Under the pieces are notes generated by a model. That model worked only from the letters and a program-made list of their open reading frames with translations. It was not told where the DNA came from and ran no database searches. Shown one piece after another: positions 42,800 through 53,865 of a DNA stretch of 64,000 nt (the first letter of the stretch is position 1; every line of letters starts with the position of its first letter). Source of the DNA: Candidatus Woesearchaeota archaeon (GTDB taxonomy: Archaea; Nanobdellota; Nanobdellia; Woesearchaeales; DSVV01); contig JABJHR010000014.1 in the NCBI GenBank assembly GCA_018661705.1, positions 62,001 through 126,000 on the forward strand, in the 5' to 3' direction. The position numbers and the translations under genes are program-made.

Positions 42800-43429
42800 T
42801 CACATCTTAAAAAACTTCCAACACCCAACACTTATTCTTTCAATTTTCTTTTTATGAAATTTCATTGATGCCCTAAGTGGAAAATTAAATTCATGAATTA
42901 ATTTAGAATTAATTTTATGATCCCTAGATAACGCAGAAATAAAATCCTTAGAAGTTGTCTTATGAAAACTATAAATAGTAGAAGCAATTGTAAATGCTTT
43001 TTCTAAAAATTGTTTGTCAACATGCTTTTCTCGTGTACCAAAAGGAGGATTTTGAATAACAACATCTGCTTTAACTTGTACATGATACTCCTTATTAATC
43101 TCCTCAACATTCTTATTTAATAGTTTATATTTTCTAACAGGAATTTCAAGATCTGCAATATTTTGTGCCAGTATTTCCAAAGCTTCCTTGTCAATATCAA
43201 TAAAATAAACAAATCTCGCACCTAATAAAATTGCTCCAAGTCCCAAAATACCAGTTCCACAACCAAGATCTACAACTATTTTGTTTTCTATATTTCCTTG
43301 CATGTAAGCATCCCAAAGAACAGTAGCAGCGACCTCACTATCAGTAGGATATTGCTCAAGTTTTGTTTTTGCATTGGAAAAAACCAATAACTTACTCAAT
43401 TGTACAGATAGTCCTGATTTTGAAACCAT
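42800..43429 (-). CDS. METTL5-like RNA N6-adenine methyltransferase
   Basis: About 209 residues from the ATG at 43429. SAM-binding IVVDLGCGTGILGLGAILLG and the amino-methyltransferase motif NPPFGTREKHVD, with the opening SKLLVFSNAKTKLEQYPTDSEVAATVLWDAYMQG, matches the METTL5/archaeal homologue family that methylates adenine in small-subunit rRNA. The ORF track adds 80 unlike residues; an AAATATTTAATG promoter-like box about 30 bases before the ATG supports the shorter form. It is the neighbour, divergently, of the 16S gene, a plausible substrate. Confidence 0.85.
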   Translation of the reverse strand: MVSKSGLSVQLSKLLVFSNAKTKLEQYPTDSEVAATVLWDAYMQGNIENKIVVDLGCGTGILGLGAILLGARFVYFIDIDKEALEILAQNIADLEIPVRKYKLLNKNVEEINKEYHVQVKADVVIQNPPFGTREKHVDKQFLEKAFTIASTIYSFHKTTSKDFISALSRDHKINSKLIHEFNFPLRASMKFHKKKIERISVGCWKFFKM

Positions 43430-43805
43430 GTGAAACCAAAAACATGCAGACATTAAATATTTTGTGGCATTAATCATGATAAGAACCATGATATCATAAA
43501 AATCTGTCATGAGTGTTAAACCCCATACAAAAATTCTTGATGAAATTTTTGTGCATAACTGTGTATGGTTTTCTATCACCAGTATATAATATAGTAAACT
43601 AAGTACAATATGAATAGCGAAACCTTTATAAACAACCTCAAATCTTTCAAGATTGCTTAATTCAAGCATCTATCCTCTCCCAAAATTCTCTTTTTAATCA
43701 AAGAGTCAATGTGAGTGCTTTATACTCAAAATAAAGTATGATTTAAGGGTTATCAATGCAATAAAGACCAATAATTTCTTTAAGTTAAAGCAAACCATAC
43801 CAAAT
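43430..43805. promoter_or_regulatory. rRNA operon promoter region and leader
   Basis: This 376-bp gap holds the promoter of the METTL5-like gene (reverse), a 9-bp hairpin ACAAAAATT...AATTTTTGT at 43527-43552, and on the plus strand CGAAAC-CTTTATAAA (43618-43632), a good BRE plus TATA match that would start rRNA transcription near 43655. A second AT box, GCTTTATACTC, lies near 43716. No coding frame here looks real. Confidence 0.5.
43745..43768 (+). other. 16S rRNA processing stem, 5' arm
   Basis: AAGGGTTATCA and AAAGAC pair with TGATAACCCTT and GTCTTT at 45393-45411, forming the long stem that brackets archaeal 16S rRNA and presents the bulge-helix-bulge cut by the splicing endonuclease. Confidence 0.8.
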
Positions 43806-45279
<1,474 letters not shown>

Positions 45280-45325
45280 ATAATTAGAGCGTGAAGCTCG
45301 TCGATAAAATTATCGATGGGCCCGA

Positions 45326-45364
45326 ACGCAGATTAGTAAATTTCGGTTTACGAAATCTGCGTTT
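45326..45364 (+). other. Hairpin in the 16S-tRNA spacer
   Basis: AACGCAGATTAGTAAA-TTTCGG-TTTACGAAATCTGCGTT is a near-perfect long hairpin between the 16S end and the processing stem. Possibly a processing signal. Confidence 0.55.
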
Positions 45365-45392
45365 AAATCACCTCTTACATTTTTGTGTGTTA

Positions 45393-45411
45393 GTCTTTTT
45401 TGATAACCCTT
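45393..45411 (+). other. 16S rRNA processing stem, 3' arm
   Basis: GTCTTTTTTGATAACCCTT is complementary to the 5' arm at 43745-43768, closing the 16S precursor stem just before the tRNA-Ala gene. Confidence 0.8.
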
Positions 45412-45422
45412 ATTTTTTATTC

Positions 45423-45529
45423 GGGCTTGTAGCTCAGTCTGGTAGAGCACCGCCCTTGCAAGTTTAAGTAAGTGCAATTGCTTTACCAAAGACAGGCGGG
45501 GGCCTCGGGTTCGAATCCCGACGAGTCCA
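45423..45529 (+). tRNA. tRNA-Ala (TGC) with a 33-nt intron
   Basis: Acceptor GGGCTTG/CGAGTCC with A73, D-stem GCTC/GAGC, T-arm TCGGG-TTCGAAT-CCCGA. Anticodon stem CCGCC/GGCGG holds CTTGCA and A38, giving TGC. An intron of about 33 nt (45461-45493) sits at the canonical 37/38 position. The D-loop is normal. The place between 16S and 23S is standard for archaea, though an intron in this copy is less common. Confidence 0.92.
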
Positions 45530-45606
45530 TTTAACATTAATTTGTTAAATATTTGCTCAATATTCTTAATATTGGGTGAAGGTCAAATCAGTTTATGATA
45601 ATGAGA

Positions 45607-45626
45607 CCATGCATAGGGGATACATA
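45607..45626 (+). other. 23S rRNA processing stem, 5' arm
   Basis: ACCAT and ATAGGGGATACA pair with TGTATCCCCTAT and ATGGT at 48541-48558, the precursor stem that brackets archaeal 23S rRNA. Confidence 0.8.
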
Positions 45627-45631
45627 CTTCA

Positions 45632-48537
45632 CGTTATTAGGTGGATAGTTTGGCTCAGTAAGATGAAGAAGGACGTGACAAGCTACGAAATGTCTCGGCG
45701 AGGTGCAGGTAACCGTTGAACCGAGAATCTCCGAATGTGACTTCACTTTGAATCTGTAAAGATGAGTAACGCAGGGAATTGAAACATCTTAGTACCTGCA
45801 GGAAAAGAAATCAAAAGAGATGCTGTTATTAAGGGCGACTGAAAGCAGCACAAGGCAAACTGAATCCTTTGCAGTAATGTAAAGGAGATGTGGTGTGGCC
45901 ATCGTTATAAACCATTTTTGTGAATTGAAGTTTTCTGGAAAGTCATACCATAGAGGGTGAAAGTCCCGTAAGTAAAACAAAGATGGTTTTAGGTGGTACC
46001 TCGAGTAGTATTCATCGGATATTGAATATGAATGTGGGAGTATCAACTTCCAACCTTAAATACTCACTGAGTCCGATAGCAAAGGAGTACCGTGAGGGAA
46101 AACTGAAAAGAACCCTTAACAGGGAGTTAAAAGAACTTGAAACCTAATAACTATAGCAAGGTAGGGCTCTACGGAGTTCTGCCGTGCGTTTAGAATAACG
46201 TACCAGGGAGTAAATCTATGTGGCGAAGATAATCTTATACAAGAGTATCTATAGCGAAAGCAAAACCTTGCAGATTCGAGAAGGGGGGTACTAACCTGCC
46301 TTAAGTCACATGGATCTGACCCGAAGCGGGACGATCTATCCTTGAATAAGATGAAATGTAGGTCAAACTGCATGGAGGTCTGAAGGAGTGCTACGTGCAA
46401 GTGCTTCTCTAATTTGAGGTTAGGGGTGAAAAGCCAATCGAGTTCCGTGATAGCTGGTTCCTACCAAAGTTGGCCAAAGTCAAGCCTTGAGTCAGATAGC
46501 ATAGACGGTAGAGCTACGGATTGGGGGCTCAGGGGAAGAAATTCCTCGGTTCCTTGTCCAACTCCGAATGTTTATGCATCGTAGCTCAGGAGACGCGTAT
46601 ACGGGGTAAGCTTGTATACGGAGAGGGGAACAACCCAGACTATAGTTAAGGCCCCTAAACGCTAACTAAGTGTTAACGGGTGAAGAGTGTTCATTCACAC
46701 AGACAGCAAGGAGGTTGGCTTAGAAGCAGCCACCCTATAATAAGTGCGTAACAGCTTACTTGTCAAGTGGATGAGCCTCGAAAATGGACGGGGCTAAGTT
46801 AGCTGCCGATACTATAGACCATCTAAAAGATGAGTGGTAGGTAGGCGTTCTGGTTGGGCAGAAGGTTTTACAAGAGTAAGACTGGACCGATTAGAAATGA
46901 AAATCCTGGTGGTAGTAGGATCTTAGCAGAGTGAGAATCTCTGTCACCGAAAGGGCAAGGGTTCCTTGACAATGTCGATCAATCAAGGGTTAGTTAATCC
47001 TAACTGTTCTCATAACTTGAGAAACGGGAAAGGGAAACAGGTTAATATTCCTGTACTATTAAAGTAAACGTGGTAACACAAGTTTAATTCCTGACGCTTT
47101 TGGTTAGGCTAACACAAATTATCTTTTGTGCTAATTAGAATAAATTAATGGAGTATCATAACGATGAGAAATTAATTAAGTCTAAGAATGGTGCTCTTTG
47201 AGCATTTAGCTGATACCATGAGCCCATGAAAAGGGAATTGAAAATGATCTTTAATATTTATACCCAGAACCAGCACTGGTGCCCCTAGGTGAGAAGCCTA
47301 AGGTGTGAAGGTTTAATCTGACTAAGGGAATTCGGCAAATTAGCCCCGTGCCTTTGGTATAAGGGGTTCCTGTAATTGTTTCTGTATAGAGGCGATTGTA
47401 GGATGCAAATATTAGGGTGGTCCGACTGTTTAACAAAAACATAGCTTTCTGCTAGCCTGTAAAGGTGTGTACAGAAGGTGAAGTCTGCCCAGTGCCCGTA
47501 CTTTAAACTCCTTTTCAAGGGAGCTAAGAGCGGGTAAACGGCGGGAGTAACTATAACTCTCTTAAGGTAGCGAAATGCCTTGCCGTTTGAATGACGGCTT
47601 GCATGAATGGCTTAACGAGATCACCGCTGTCCCTAGTCAGAATCCTCCGAACACCCTTTTCTGGTGCAAAGGCCAGAGATTTCCAGTGGGAAGTGAAGAC
47701 CCCGTGAAACTTTACTGTAGCCTGTAATTGTGATGTGAGTTTTGTTGTATAGCGTAGATGGGAGTTGTTATGTTCTGGTCGCCAGATCAGGAATAGACGT
47801 CAGTGAAACACCATCCATCAAAACTTATGTTGCTAACTAGCTCAAAGCTAGGACAGTTATAGGTGGACAGTTTGGCTGGGGTGGCACCCTGCTGAAATTG
47901 TATCAGTAGGGCCCAATGGTTAGCTCAAGTCGGTCAGAAATCGACTGGAGAGTGCAAGGGCAAAAGCTAGCCTGATTGGATCTTCACTAATTCAAGATCT
48001 AAAAACGAAAGTTTGGCCTAGCGAACTCCTATACCTCATTGATGGAGGTTAGGAATGACAAAAAAGTTACTCCGGGGATAACAGAGTTGTCGCGCCCGAG
48101 AGCTCATATTCATGTTTGCACTTGCAAATATGATAGAGTAAATCGACGGCGCGGTTTGCTACATCGATGTCGGCTCTTCCTATCCTGGTCGTGCAGAAGC
48201 GACCAAGGGTGCGGGTGTTCACCGATTAAAAGGGATCGTGAGCTGGGTTCAGAACGCTGTGAGGCAGTTTGTTTAATATCTACTGGAAATGTTGGAAATT
48301 TGAAAGGAAGAATCTTCTAGTACGAGAGGAACGAAGGTTCGGAGCCACTGGTCCACCGGTTATCTGATAAGGTAAGCCGGGCAGCTACGCTCTAGAGGAT
48401 AAGTACTGAAAGCATCTAAGTACGAAACCTTCCTTGAAAAGAAATTTCTTGAACTCTCATAAAAGATGAGGTTAATGGATACGGTGTGTAAGTACCAAGG
48501 TAACGAGGTATTTAGCATGCGTACCCCAATCGTTCAT
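45632..48537 (+). rRNA. rrl: 23S ribosomal RNA
   Basis: About 2.9 kb. Recognised by the 5' GGATAGTTTGGCTCAG region, CTCTTAAGGTAGCGAAATGC, GACCCCGTGAAACTTTACTG, GGGGATAACAGAG and CGATGTCGGCTC at the peptidyl-transferase centre, and the sarcin-ricin AGTACGAGAGGAAC. Bounded by the processing stem. A 34-nt insertion at 48110-48143 interrupts the helix 89 loop (see findings). No 5S rRNA gene follows in this window, so it must be elsewhere. Exact ends are estimates. Confidence 0.96.
48110..48143 (+). other. 34-nt insertion in 23S rRNA helix 89 loop
   Basis: Conserved GAGAGCTCATAT is normally followed at once by CGACGG. Here TCATGTTTGCACTTGCAAAT and ATGATAGAGTAAAT lie between. The insert pairs with itself and its flank (TTTGC-ACTT-GCAAA, then TCATA/TATGA). 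It may be a short intron removed by the splicing endonuclease or a permanent expansion. Confidence 0.75.
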
Positions 48538-48540
48538 ACT

Positions 48541-48580
48541 TGTATCCCCTATTATGGTTATCATTTTTTTTTCTTTTTTA
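48541..48580 (+). terminator. 23S processing stem 3' arm and T-rich terminator
   Basis: TGTATCCCCTATTATGGT completes the 23S precursor stem. It is followed by a tract of about 16 pyrimidines (TCATTTTTTTTTCTTTTTT), the usual form of archaeal intrinsic termination. Confidence 0.7.
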
Positions 48581-48790
48581 AAAAACTATAAGTCTAGCGT
48601 TAGCTATATTATTAACCACGTTTTATAGAAAAAATGTCTGAAAAAAATTCAACAGTTCCAAATATTTTCCAATCTACTTATAAATAAATTGTAGTATTTC
48701 CGGAAAACCTTAACTTCCCCATATTATTCTCGAAAATTTTTCGGAAAAAGTTAAGAAAAATATATTAAGGCTACATCCCACTAAGTTTTT

Positions 48791-49207
48791 ATGAAAAAAA
48801 TACTTGTTATGAGAAAACCTGTTACATCAAGAAATAGAAAAACAAATTATAAGAATCTAATTGTATGGAAATTAGCATATAACTTAGTTTTAGATTTTTA
48901 TGATATTGCAGAGTCCCTTCCAGAGTATGAAGAAAGAAACATTGCAGACCAGATGAGAAGAGCTTCTACGTCACTTCCATTGAATATTGCAGAGGGTGCA
49001 AGTTCTTCATTCAAGAAAGTATTTTTTAGTCAATTAAATTATGCATATGGTTCTGCAAAAGAATTAGAGGTACTACTAATGTTATGCAGAGATCGCAAAT
49101 ATATTAGTTCTGAGCAGTTTTTAGAGTTAAACGAAAAACTTGATAAGTTTAGATGCTATACTTACAGATTAATGATGAGAATAGAAAAAGAGTTACTATA
49201 TAGATAA
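48791..49207 (+). CDS. S23-type four-helix bundle protein
   Basis: 138 residues matching the four-helix-bundle/S23 family (TIGR02436-like): NLIVWKLAYNLVLDFYDIAESLPEYEE, ADQMRRASTSLPLNIAEGASSS, FFSQLNYAYGSAKELEVLLML and a last amphipathic helix. The family was named from ORFs found inside intervening sequences of bacterial 23S rRNA; it forms pentamers of unknown function. Here it lies about 230 bp after the 23S gene. ATATATTAAGG about 25 bases before the ATG suggests its own leaderless promoter. Its leader contains CTTAACTT/AAGTTAAG and TTCCGG repeats (48695-48755). Confidence 0.88.
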   Translation: MKKILVMRKPVTSRNRKTNYKNLIVWKLAYNLVLDFYDIAESLPEYEERNIADQMRRASTSLPLNIAEGASSSFKKVFFSQLNYAYGSAKELEVLLMLCRDRKYISSEQFLELNEKLDKFRCYTYRLMMRIEKELLYR

Positions 49208-49283
49208 AAAAGTATGTGTCCCTGGTTAATAATTTTAGATTAACAAAAAAAAAGAATTAAAAAGCTCATTATAACAGTTAATA

Positions 49284-50369
49284 TTATTTCTTTTTATGCA
49301 ATTCAATTGTTTGTGTTGGGAATGCAAAATTAAGTCTTGCCTTGTTAAATCTGGTTAAGATCTCATGATTAATTTTATGTTTAGTTGTATATATTGTTTC
49401 CCAGTTTCCTTTTGCATCAATAAAATAGATTACTTTAATATTAAGTGAGAAATCAGCGAATTCATCAAAATAAACACTTGCATCTTTCACATTTACATTT
49501 TTATTCTTCTTCAGCACATCTTTAATTATTTGTATCCCTTTTTCAACTTGTGCAGGTTTTGTGTCGTATGTTAATCCTAGTGTAAACTTTATTTTTCTTG
49601 CAGGTTCTCTTGTTATGTTCTCGATAAAACCATCCGCAAATTTGGCATTAGGAATTGTAACTTGTGTTCCATCTAATGTTTTTAATTTAGTTGTTCTAAG
49701 ATCAATTTTTCTTATTGTCCCATCAAAACCACCAATTTTAATTCGATCTCCAATTCTAAATGGTTTATCTGTAAAAACAGCTACCCCACCAAATAAATTT
49801 GCTAAAAGATCTTTTGCTGCAAGGGCAAATGCTAATCCTCCTAGTCCAAGACCTGCTAAGATTGAGTTAATATTGTAACCAAATTTATCAAGAATCATTA
49901 AACCAGCAATAATTATAATAAAGATTCTTACTAACTTTCTAATAATTGGAACAAGATGATCATCAAGATCACTTTTTGTTTTTGTTGTTAATGGTAAAAG
50001 ATAATATTTAATAACATTATCTAAAAATCTAATCAATATCCAAGCAACACCTATAATAACTAAAACATGGGTAATACTACTGAATACCTTCAATGCTACT
50101 TCAGATAAATTCAAATAAGTGTATCCATAATAAAATCCAATAATTGAGATAAACCAAATAAATGGTGCACCAAATGCTTCTACTAACATATCATCAAATT
50201 TAGTTTCAGTTTTTGCTGCAAATTTATGCACAACATTTTTTATAATAAAATGTAATATTTTTCCTAATATTGCTGTTGCTAAAATAATACCCAAAAAGAG
50301 AACAAACCTCCAAACGGGTCTATTTAATATCTCTAACATGAGAATATTATTAATTATTTCCATTGACAT
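49284..50369 (-). CDS. MscS-family mechanosensitive channel
   Basis: 361 residues: membrane segments at about 20-40, 65-85, 90-110 and 145-165, the pore-lining helix (GLGLGGLAFALAAKDLLANLFGG), and the beta domain with FTDKPFRIGDRIKIGGFDGTIRKIDLRTTKLKTLDGTQVTIPNAKF, the MscS signature. A C-terminal alpha/beta domain follows. Opens under membrane tension to release solutes on osmotic downshock. Length fits small archaeal MscS proteins with one or two extra N-terminal helices. Confidence 0.93.
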   Translation of the reverse strand: MSMEIINNILMLEILNRPVWRFVLFLGIILATAILGKILHFIIKNVVHKFAAKTETKFDDMLVEAFGAPFIWFISIIGFYYGYTYLNLSEVALKVFSSITHVLVIIGVAWILIRFLDNVIKYYLLPLTTKTKSDLDDHLVPIIRKLVRIFIIIIAGLMILDKFGYNINSILAGLGLGGLAFALAAKDLLANLFGGVAVFTDKPFRIGDRIKIGGFDGTIRKIDLRTTKLKTLDGTQVTIPNAKFADGFIENITREPARKIKFTLGLTYDTKPAQVEKGIQIIKDVLKKNKNVNVKDASVYFDEFADFSLNIKVIYFIDAKGNWETIYTTKHKINHEILTRFNKARLNFAFPTQTIELHKKK

Positions 50370-50497
50370 GAATATTCCTAAGTATTAAGTGATATAAAAA
50401 GCTTCTGGTATTTTTAGTGTAACTTAATTATTAAAAAGTAATAAAACCTTGTTTTTTGAGAAATTTTATATAGTTGAAATACAACAAAACACAAGAG

Positions 50498-51166
50498 ATG
50501 GTTAAAAAAAAGAAAAAAGGGGATAAAAAAGGTTTATTAAAGTATTCTGCACCTAATTTTTTAATTTGTAAAAGTGGTCCAGAACCTGAGTTTATATCTT
50601 TCTTAAGTGAAGTAAAAAATCGAGGTAAGCTTTTAGATGTTGGTTGTGGAATTGGTTTAGAATCAGATTATGCTCAGAAATTAGGTTTTGAAGTTGTTGC
50701 GATAGACAATAATTATTCTTGTATTAAAAAAGCAAAAGAAATTAATCATAGAGTTGATTTTAAGCAAATGGATATTTTTAATTTTGTTAAAAAAGTACCA
50801 AAAAATGAGTTTTCAGTTGTCCTTGATAGTAAGTTTAGTAATAGATTAACATTAGGACATCTCAAAAGATATTATAAAAATATTGCAAAAGCACTTCAAC
50901 ATAATGGGCTCATGTACTTACAAGTTTTATCTACAGAGGATACATATTGTAAAAAGCATTGTCCAAAAAGAAAGTGGACTAAAATTAAAGATGTTTATAT
51001 TAGATTTTTTTCTAAGAAGGAATTAATTAAATTATTAAGATTAACTGGGTTAAAAGTTGAACAATTCAAGATTGTTAAGCAGAAGTCAACAACTGGAGAA
51101 AACGAAGAGAGACAGGAAGAAACGTATTATGTGATTATTGCAAAACAAACAATAAAAAAATGGTAA
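50498..51166 (+). CDS. SAM-dependent methyltransferase
   Basis: About 222 residues with a class I Rossmann fold: GKLLDVGCGIGLESDYAQK (motif I), VVAIDNNYSCIKKAK, VDFKQMDIFNF and a post-core SVVLDSKFSNRLTLGHLKRYY. The lysine-rich N-terminus (MVKKKKKGDKKG) suggests nucleic acid or ribosome contact. Substrate unknown; it lacks the NPPY/F motif of N6-adenine enzymes. I start at the ATG at 50498, since TTTTATATA lies about 28 bases upstream; the listed TTG lies inside that spacing. Confidence 0.8.
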   Translation: MVKKKKKGDKKGLLKYSAPNFLICKSGPEPEFISFLSEVKNRGKLLDVGCGIGLESDYAQKLGFEVVAIDNNYSCIKKAKEINHRVDFKQMDIFNFVKKVPKNEFSVVLDSKFSNRLTLGHLKRYYKNIAKALQHNGLMYLQVLSTEDTYCKKHCPKRKWTKIKDVYIRFFSKKELIKLLRLTGLKVEQFKIVKQKSTTGENEERQEETYYVIIAKQTIKKW

Positions 51167-51206
51167 TATTAATGCCAGAGTAAGAGATTATAGTTGAATT
51201 CTAATT

Positions 51207-53693
51207 TTATGCCAGAACTCTACTAGTATGTTCTGTTTTCCCGATTCTAACAATATGTTCTGCAAAGCTTTCAATTTTAGATTCATGACTAACAATAATT
51301 ACTTGCGCAATATTCAATTCATCTAAAACATCTTTTATTTTATCTAGTTGTTCTTGAGAAAAACCATCAGTTGGTTCATCTAAAACAATAATTTCTTTTG
51401 TGTTTATGGTTGTAATAAAAGAATTAATAACTTTGTTAAGAGCTAATCGATAAGCTAGTGCAACTGCGCTTCTTTCACCACCACTTAGATTTTCAACTGA
51501 GGTTTCGTATCCGTTTTGGATGATGATAGGGCTAAAGTCTTCATTTAGTCTTGCACTAAGATTTTCATCTTCCATTAACATATCAAACCAATTAATAAAC
51601 AACTCATTAAATTCGTGATATAATTTAATCATGATGTGCCGTTCCATGGTATTCATTAAGTTTGAGAAGAAATTATCAATCCATGAGACTAGTTTATCAA
51701 TGTCATCAATCTTAAGCTTTGCTTGCTCTTTATTTTTAATCTCATCAGAAATTTGTAGTGATCTTTGTTCAAGATTTTCGATTTGTTTTTTTGTTAAACT
51801 GAGATTTAGCTCTAACTCTTTTTCTTTTTTTTGTTGACTAACAACTTCTTGTTTTAAAAGACTATTTTTGTCTTCTATTTCCGCAAAAGCAGTAATTTTC
51901 TTTTCTAAATCTTCAATTAAACTTTTAGTGGTTTGAATATCTTCTGAAAATTTTGTTAAGGATTCTTTTATATTTTGTAATTCTTGGCTTTTTTCTTGAT
52001 AGCTCTTTTCCATTAGCTCTTTTTGTTTTATTCTATTCTCATATTCATTAATTTTAGTTAAAATTTCTTTTCGTTGATTAATTTTGTCTTGTAATAACCG
52101 AGGATCTTTATTTTCTAAATCAGCTTTTTTTTCATTTAATTGATTTCTAATTTTCACTAATTCCTCCAGAATTGCTTGTTTTTTTGATAACTCTTGATTT
52201 TGTTCTTGAATATTTTTAAATTCTGCCTTTAATTTTTCAATAAGTTTCTCTTTTTCACGAAGTTGTTCTATTAAATTATTTTTATCTTCTATTTCTTTTA
52301 CTCTTTCTTTTCTTTCAACTTCCATTTCAGTTATTTCCTTATTAAAATCTTTAATAGTTTGATTTTCTGTTATTACGATTTCATCCTTGTGATTAGAACC
52401 AATATTTTGAAGACAAAGAGGACATTTGTCTATATCAACAATATCATTTTTTAATTTATTTGCTTTATCAATACCAATTTCATTTTCTTTAATTTTAAGA
52501 TTAAGTTCATGAATAGCTTTTTCCATACTTTTTAATTCATTCATTAAGATTGATTTTTTTTCAATTTCTTTTTCAATTGACTCCATTTCTTGTTTCTTTT
52601 TTACTATATCTTTTGCTGCTTCTCTTTTTTCTTTTATTTCCGAGGAAAGTTGTTCTATTTTTGAATTATTAAATTCTATTTCTTTTGTTAAGTGAATTTT
52701 ATCAGATTTTATTATTTCTAGAAGGTCTTCTTCTTCCTTAAGAGCTTTTTCAAGAATAGATTTGTTTACTTCTTCTGGTTTGATAATCTTAAATTCTGCA
52801 ATTTCTGTTTCTAATGATTTTATTTGATTAAGCAGTCGTGTAGATTTATCCTCATTATCTTGTTTTTGTTGAATGTAATTCTTATGTTTCACTTCGTTAA
52901 TTGCAAATTGATTTTTTAGTTCATGAAATTCTTTAATTTGTTGCTCTATTTTCAAGAGTTCGTCTGTTTTATTTTTCAATTCCGCAGTTGTTTTTTCCAA
53001 TTCAGGTAAAAGTTGTTTTATTTTTTCTTGATGAACACTTTTTTGTTGAATAACTTCTTCATATTGCTTCTTTTTTTCTTCAAGATCACTTGATTTCCCA
53101 ATTAAAATTGCTTTTCTATTTTTCAGACTTTTTTGAATATGGTAAGAATTATGATTGATTCGTTTATATTTATCAATGTCAAATACTTTTCTTAATGTAT
53201 CTAATCTTACATTCACATTTTCAAATAAAATTTGTTTCATTTGTTCTTGTGGCGTATAAACAGTGTATCTATAGATTATATCTGTTGCTTTTGTAATCAT
53301 TTCTTGTGGATAACCTAATAAATTAAGAACTCTTGTCTTTAACTCAACAGGTGTGCATTCTGTTTTGAGGTTATCTACTATAATATAACCAGATTCTTGT
53401 TTAACTTGGTTTGCTCTTCTTAGATTTCGTTTAATAATAACATTGCTTTCTGTGTTACCTTTTTTGATACTGAAATGTAGTTCAACACTTCCTTCATGTT
53501 TCCCATGCCTTAGAAGAAGATCTCCAGTGATTGTTTTTCTACTGAGTCCAAATAAAGCAAATTCCACTGCGAGAAGTAATGTTGTTTTTCCTGATCCAAT
53601 ATCTCCACTAAGCAAAACAATGCCTTTTGGAAAATTAATCTCCTCATCTTTATAGGAACGAATGTTATGAAGTTTTAGTTTTTTCAGGAACAT
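51207..53693 (-). CDS. rad50: Rad50-like SMC ATPase
   Basis: About 828 residues from the ATG at 53693 (MFLKKLKLHNIRSYKDEEINF). Walker A GDIGSGKTTLLLA near residue 33, long coiled coils on both sides of a zinc-hook CPLC (about 420), ABC signature LSGGERSAVALAYRLALNK, and Walker B EIIVLDEPTDGFS with a D-loop. Rad50 pairs with Mre11 nuclease to tether and process DNA breaks; archaea usually place mre11 next to rad50, often with herA-nurA. None is adjacent here, so it is an orphan in this locus. An ATATAAACC box about 30 bases before the ATG supports the shorter start. Confidence 0.88.
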   Translation of the reverse strand: MFLKKLKLHNIRSYKDEEINFPKGIVLLSGDIGSGKTTLLLAVEFALFGLSRKTITGDLLLRHGKHEGSVELHFSIKKGNTESNVIIKRNLRRANQVKQESGYIIVDNLKTECTPVELKTRVLNLLGYPQEMITKATDIIYRYTVYTPQEQMKQILFENVNVRLDTLRKVFDIDKYKRINHNSYHIQKSLKNRKAILIGKSSDLEEKKKQYEEVIQQKSVHQEKIKQLLPELEKTTAELKNKTDELLKIEQQIKEFHELKNQFAINEVKHKNYIQQKQDNEDKSTRLLNQIKSLETEIAEFKIIKPEEVNKSILEKALKEEEDLLEIIKSDKIHLTKEIEFNNSKIEQLSSEIKEKREAAKDIVKKKQEMESIEKEIEKKSILMNELKSMEKAIHELNLKIKENEIGIDKANKLKNDIVDIDKCPLCLQNIGSNHKDEIVITENQTIKDFNKEITEMEVERKERVKEIEDKNNLIEQLREKEKLIEKLKAEFKNIQEQNQELSKKQAILEELVKIRNQLNEKKADLENKDPRLLQDKINQRKEILTKINEYENRIKQKELMEKSYQEKSQELQNIKESLTKFSEDIQTTKSLIEDLEKKITAFAEIEDKNSLLKQEVVSQQKKEKELELNLSLTKKQIENLEQRSLQISDEIKNKEQAKLKIDDIDKLVSWIDNFFSNLMNTMERHIMIKLYHEFNELFINWFDMLMEDENLSARLNEDFSPIIIQNGYETSVENLSGGERSAVALAYRLALNKVINSFITTINTKEIIVLDEPTDGFSQEQLDKIKDVLDELNIAQVIIVSHESKIESFAEHIVRIGKTEHTSRVLA

Positions 53694-53865
53694 GAAATCA
53701 GGATGTTGTGATGGTTTATATTGATTGTTAAGATTAAGATATAGTAAAAGAACAGAGACATAAAACGAGAAATTAGTCAATTTCTTAAGAGATTAGTCAA
53801 AATTACCTTATTGACCCATATATGTCATTAGGTTTATAAGTAATGAATGTCTCCTAATACAAATC

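Noticed and set aside
43430-43669. N-terminal extension of the METTL5-like ORF
   Set aside because: Residues unlike the family, promoter-like sequence within it, and it contains a hairpin of the rRNA upstream region.
48559-48790. 5S rRNA gene after 23S
   Set aside because: No 5S-like sequence is present; the region holds a T-tract, AT-rich DNA and TTCCGG-type repeats only.
53694-53780. 29-residue N-terminal extension of the Rad50-like ORF
   Set aside because: Family starts at MFLKKLKLHNIRSY; a TATA-like box lies at leaderless distance before that ATG.
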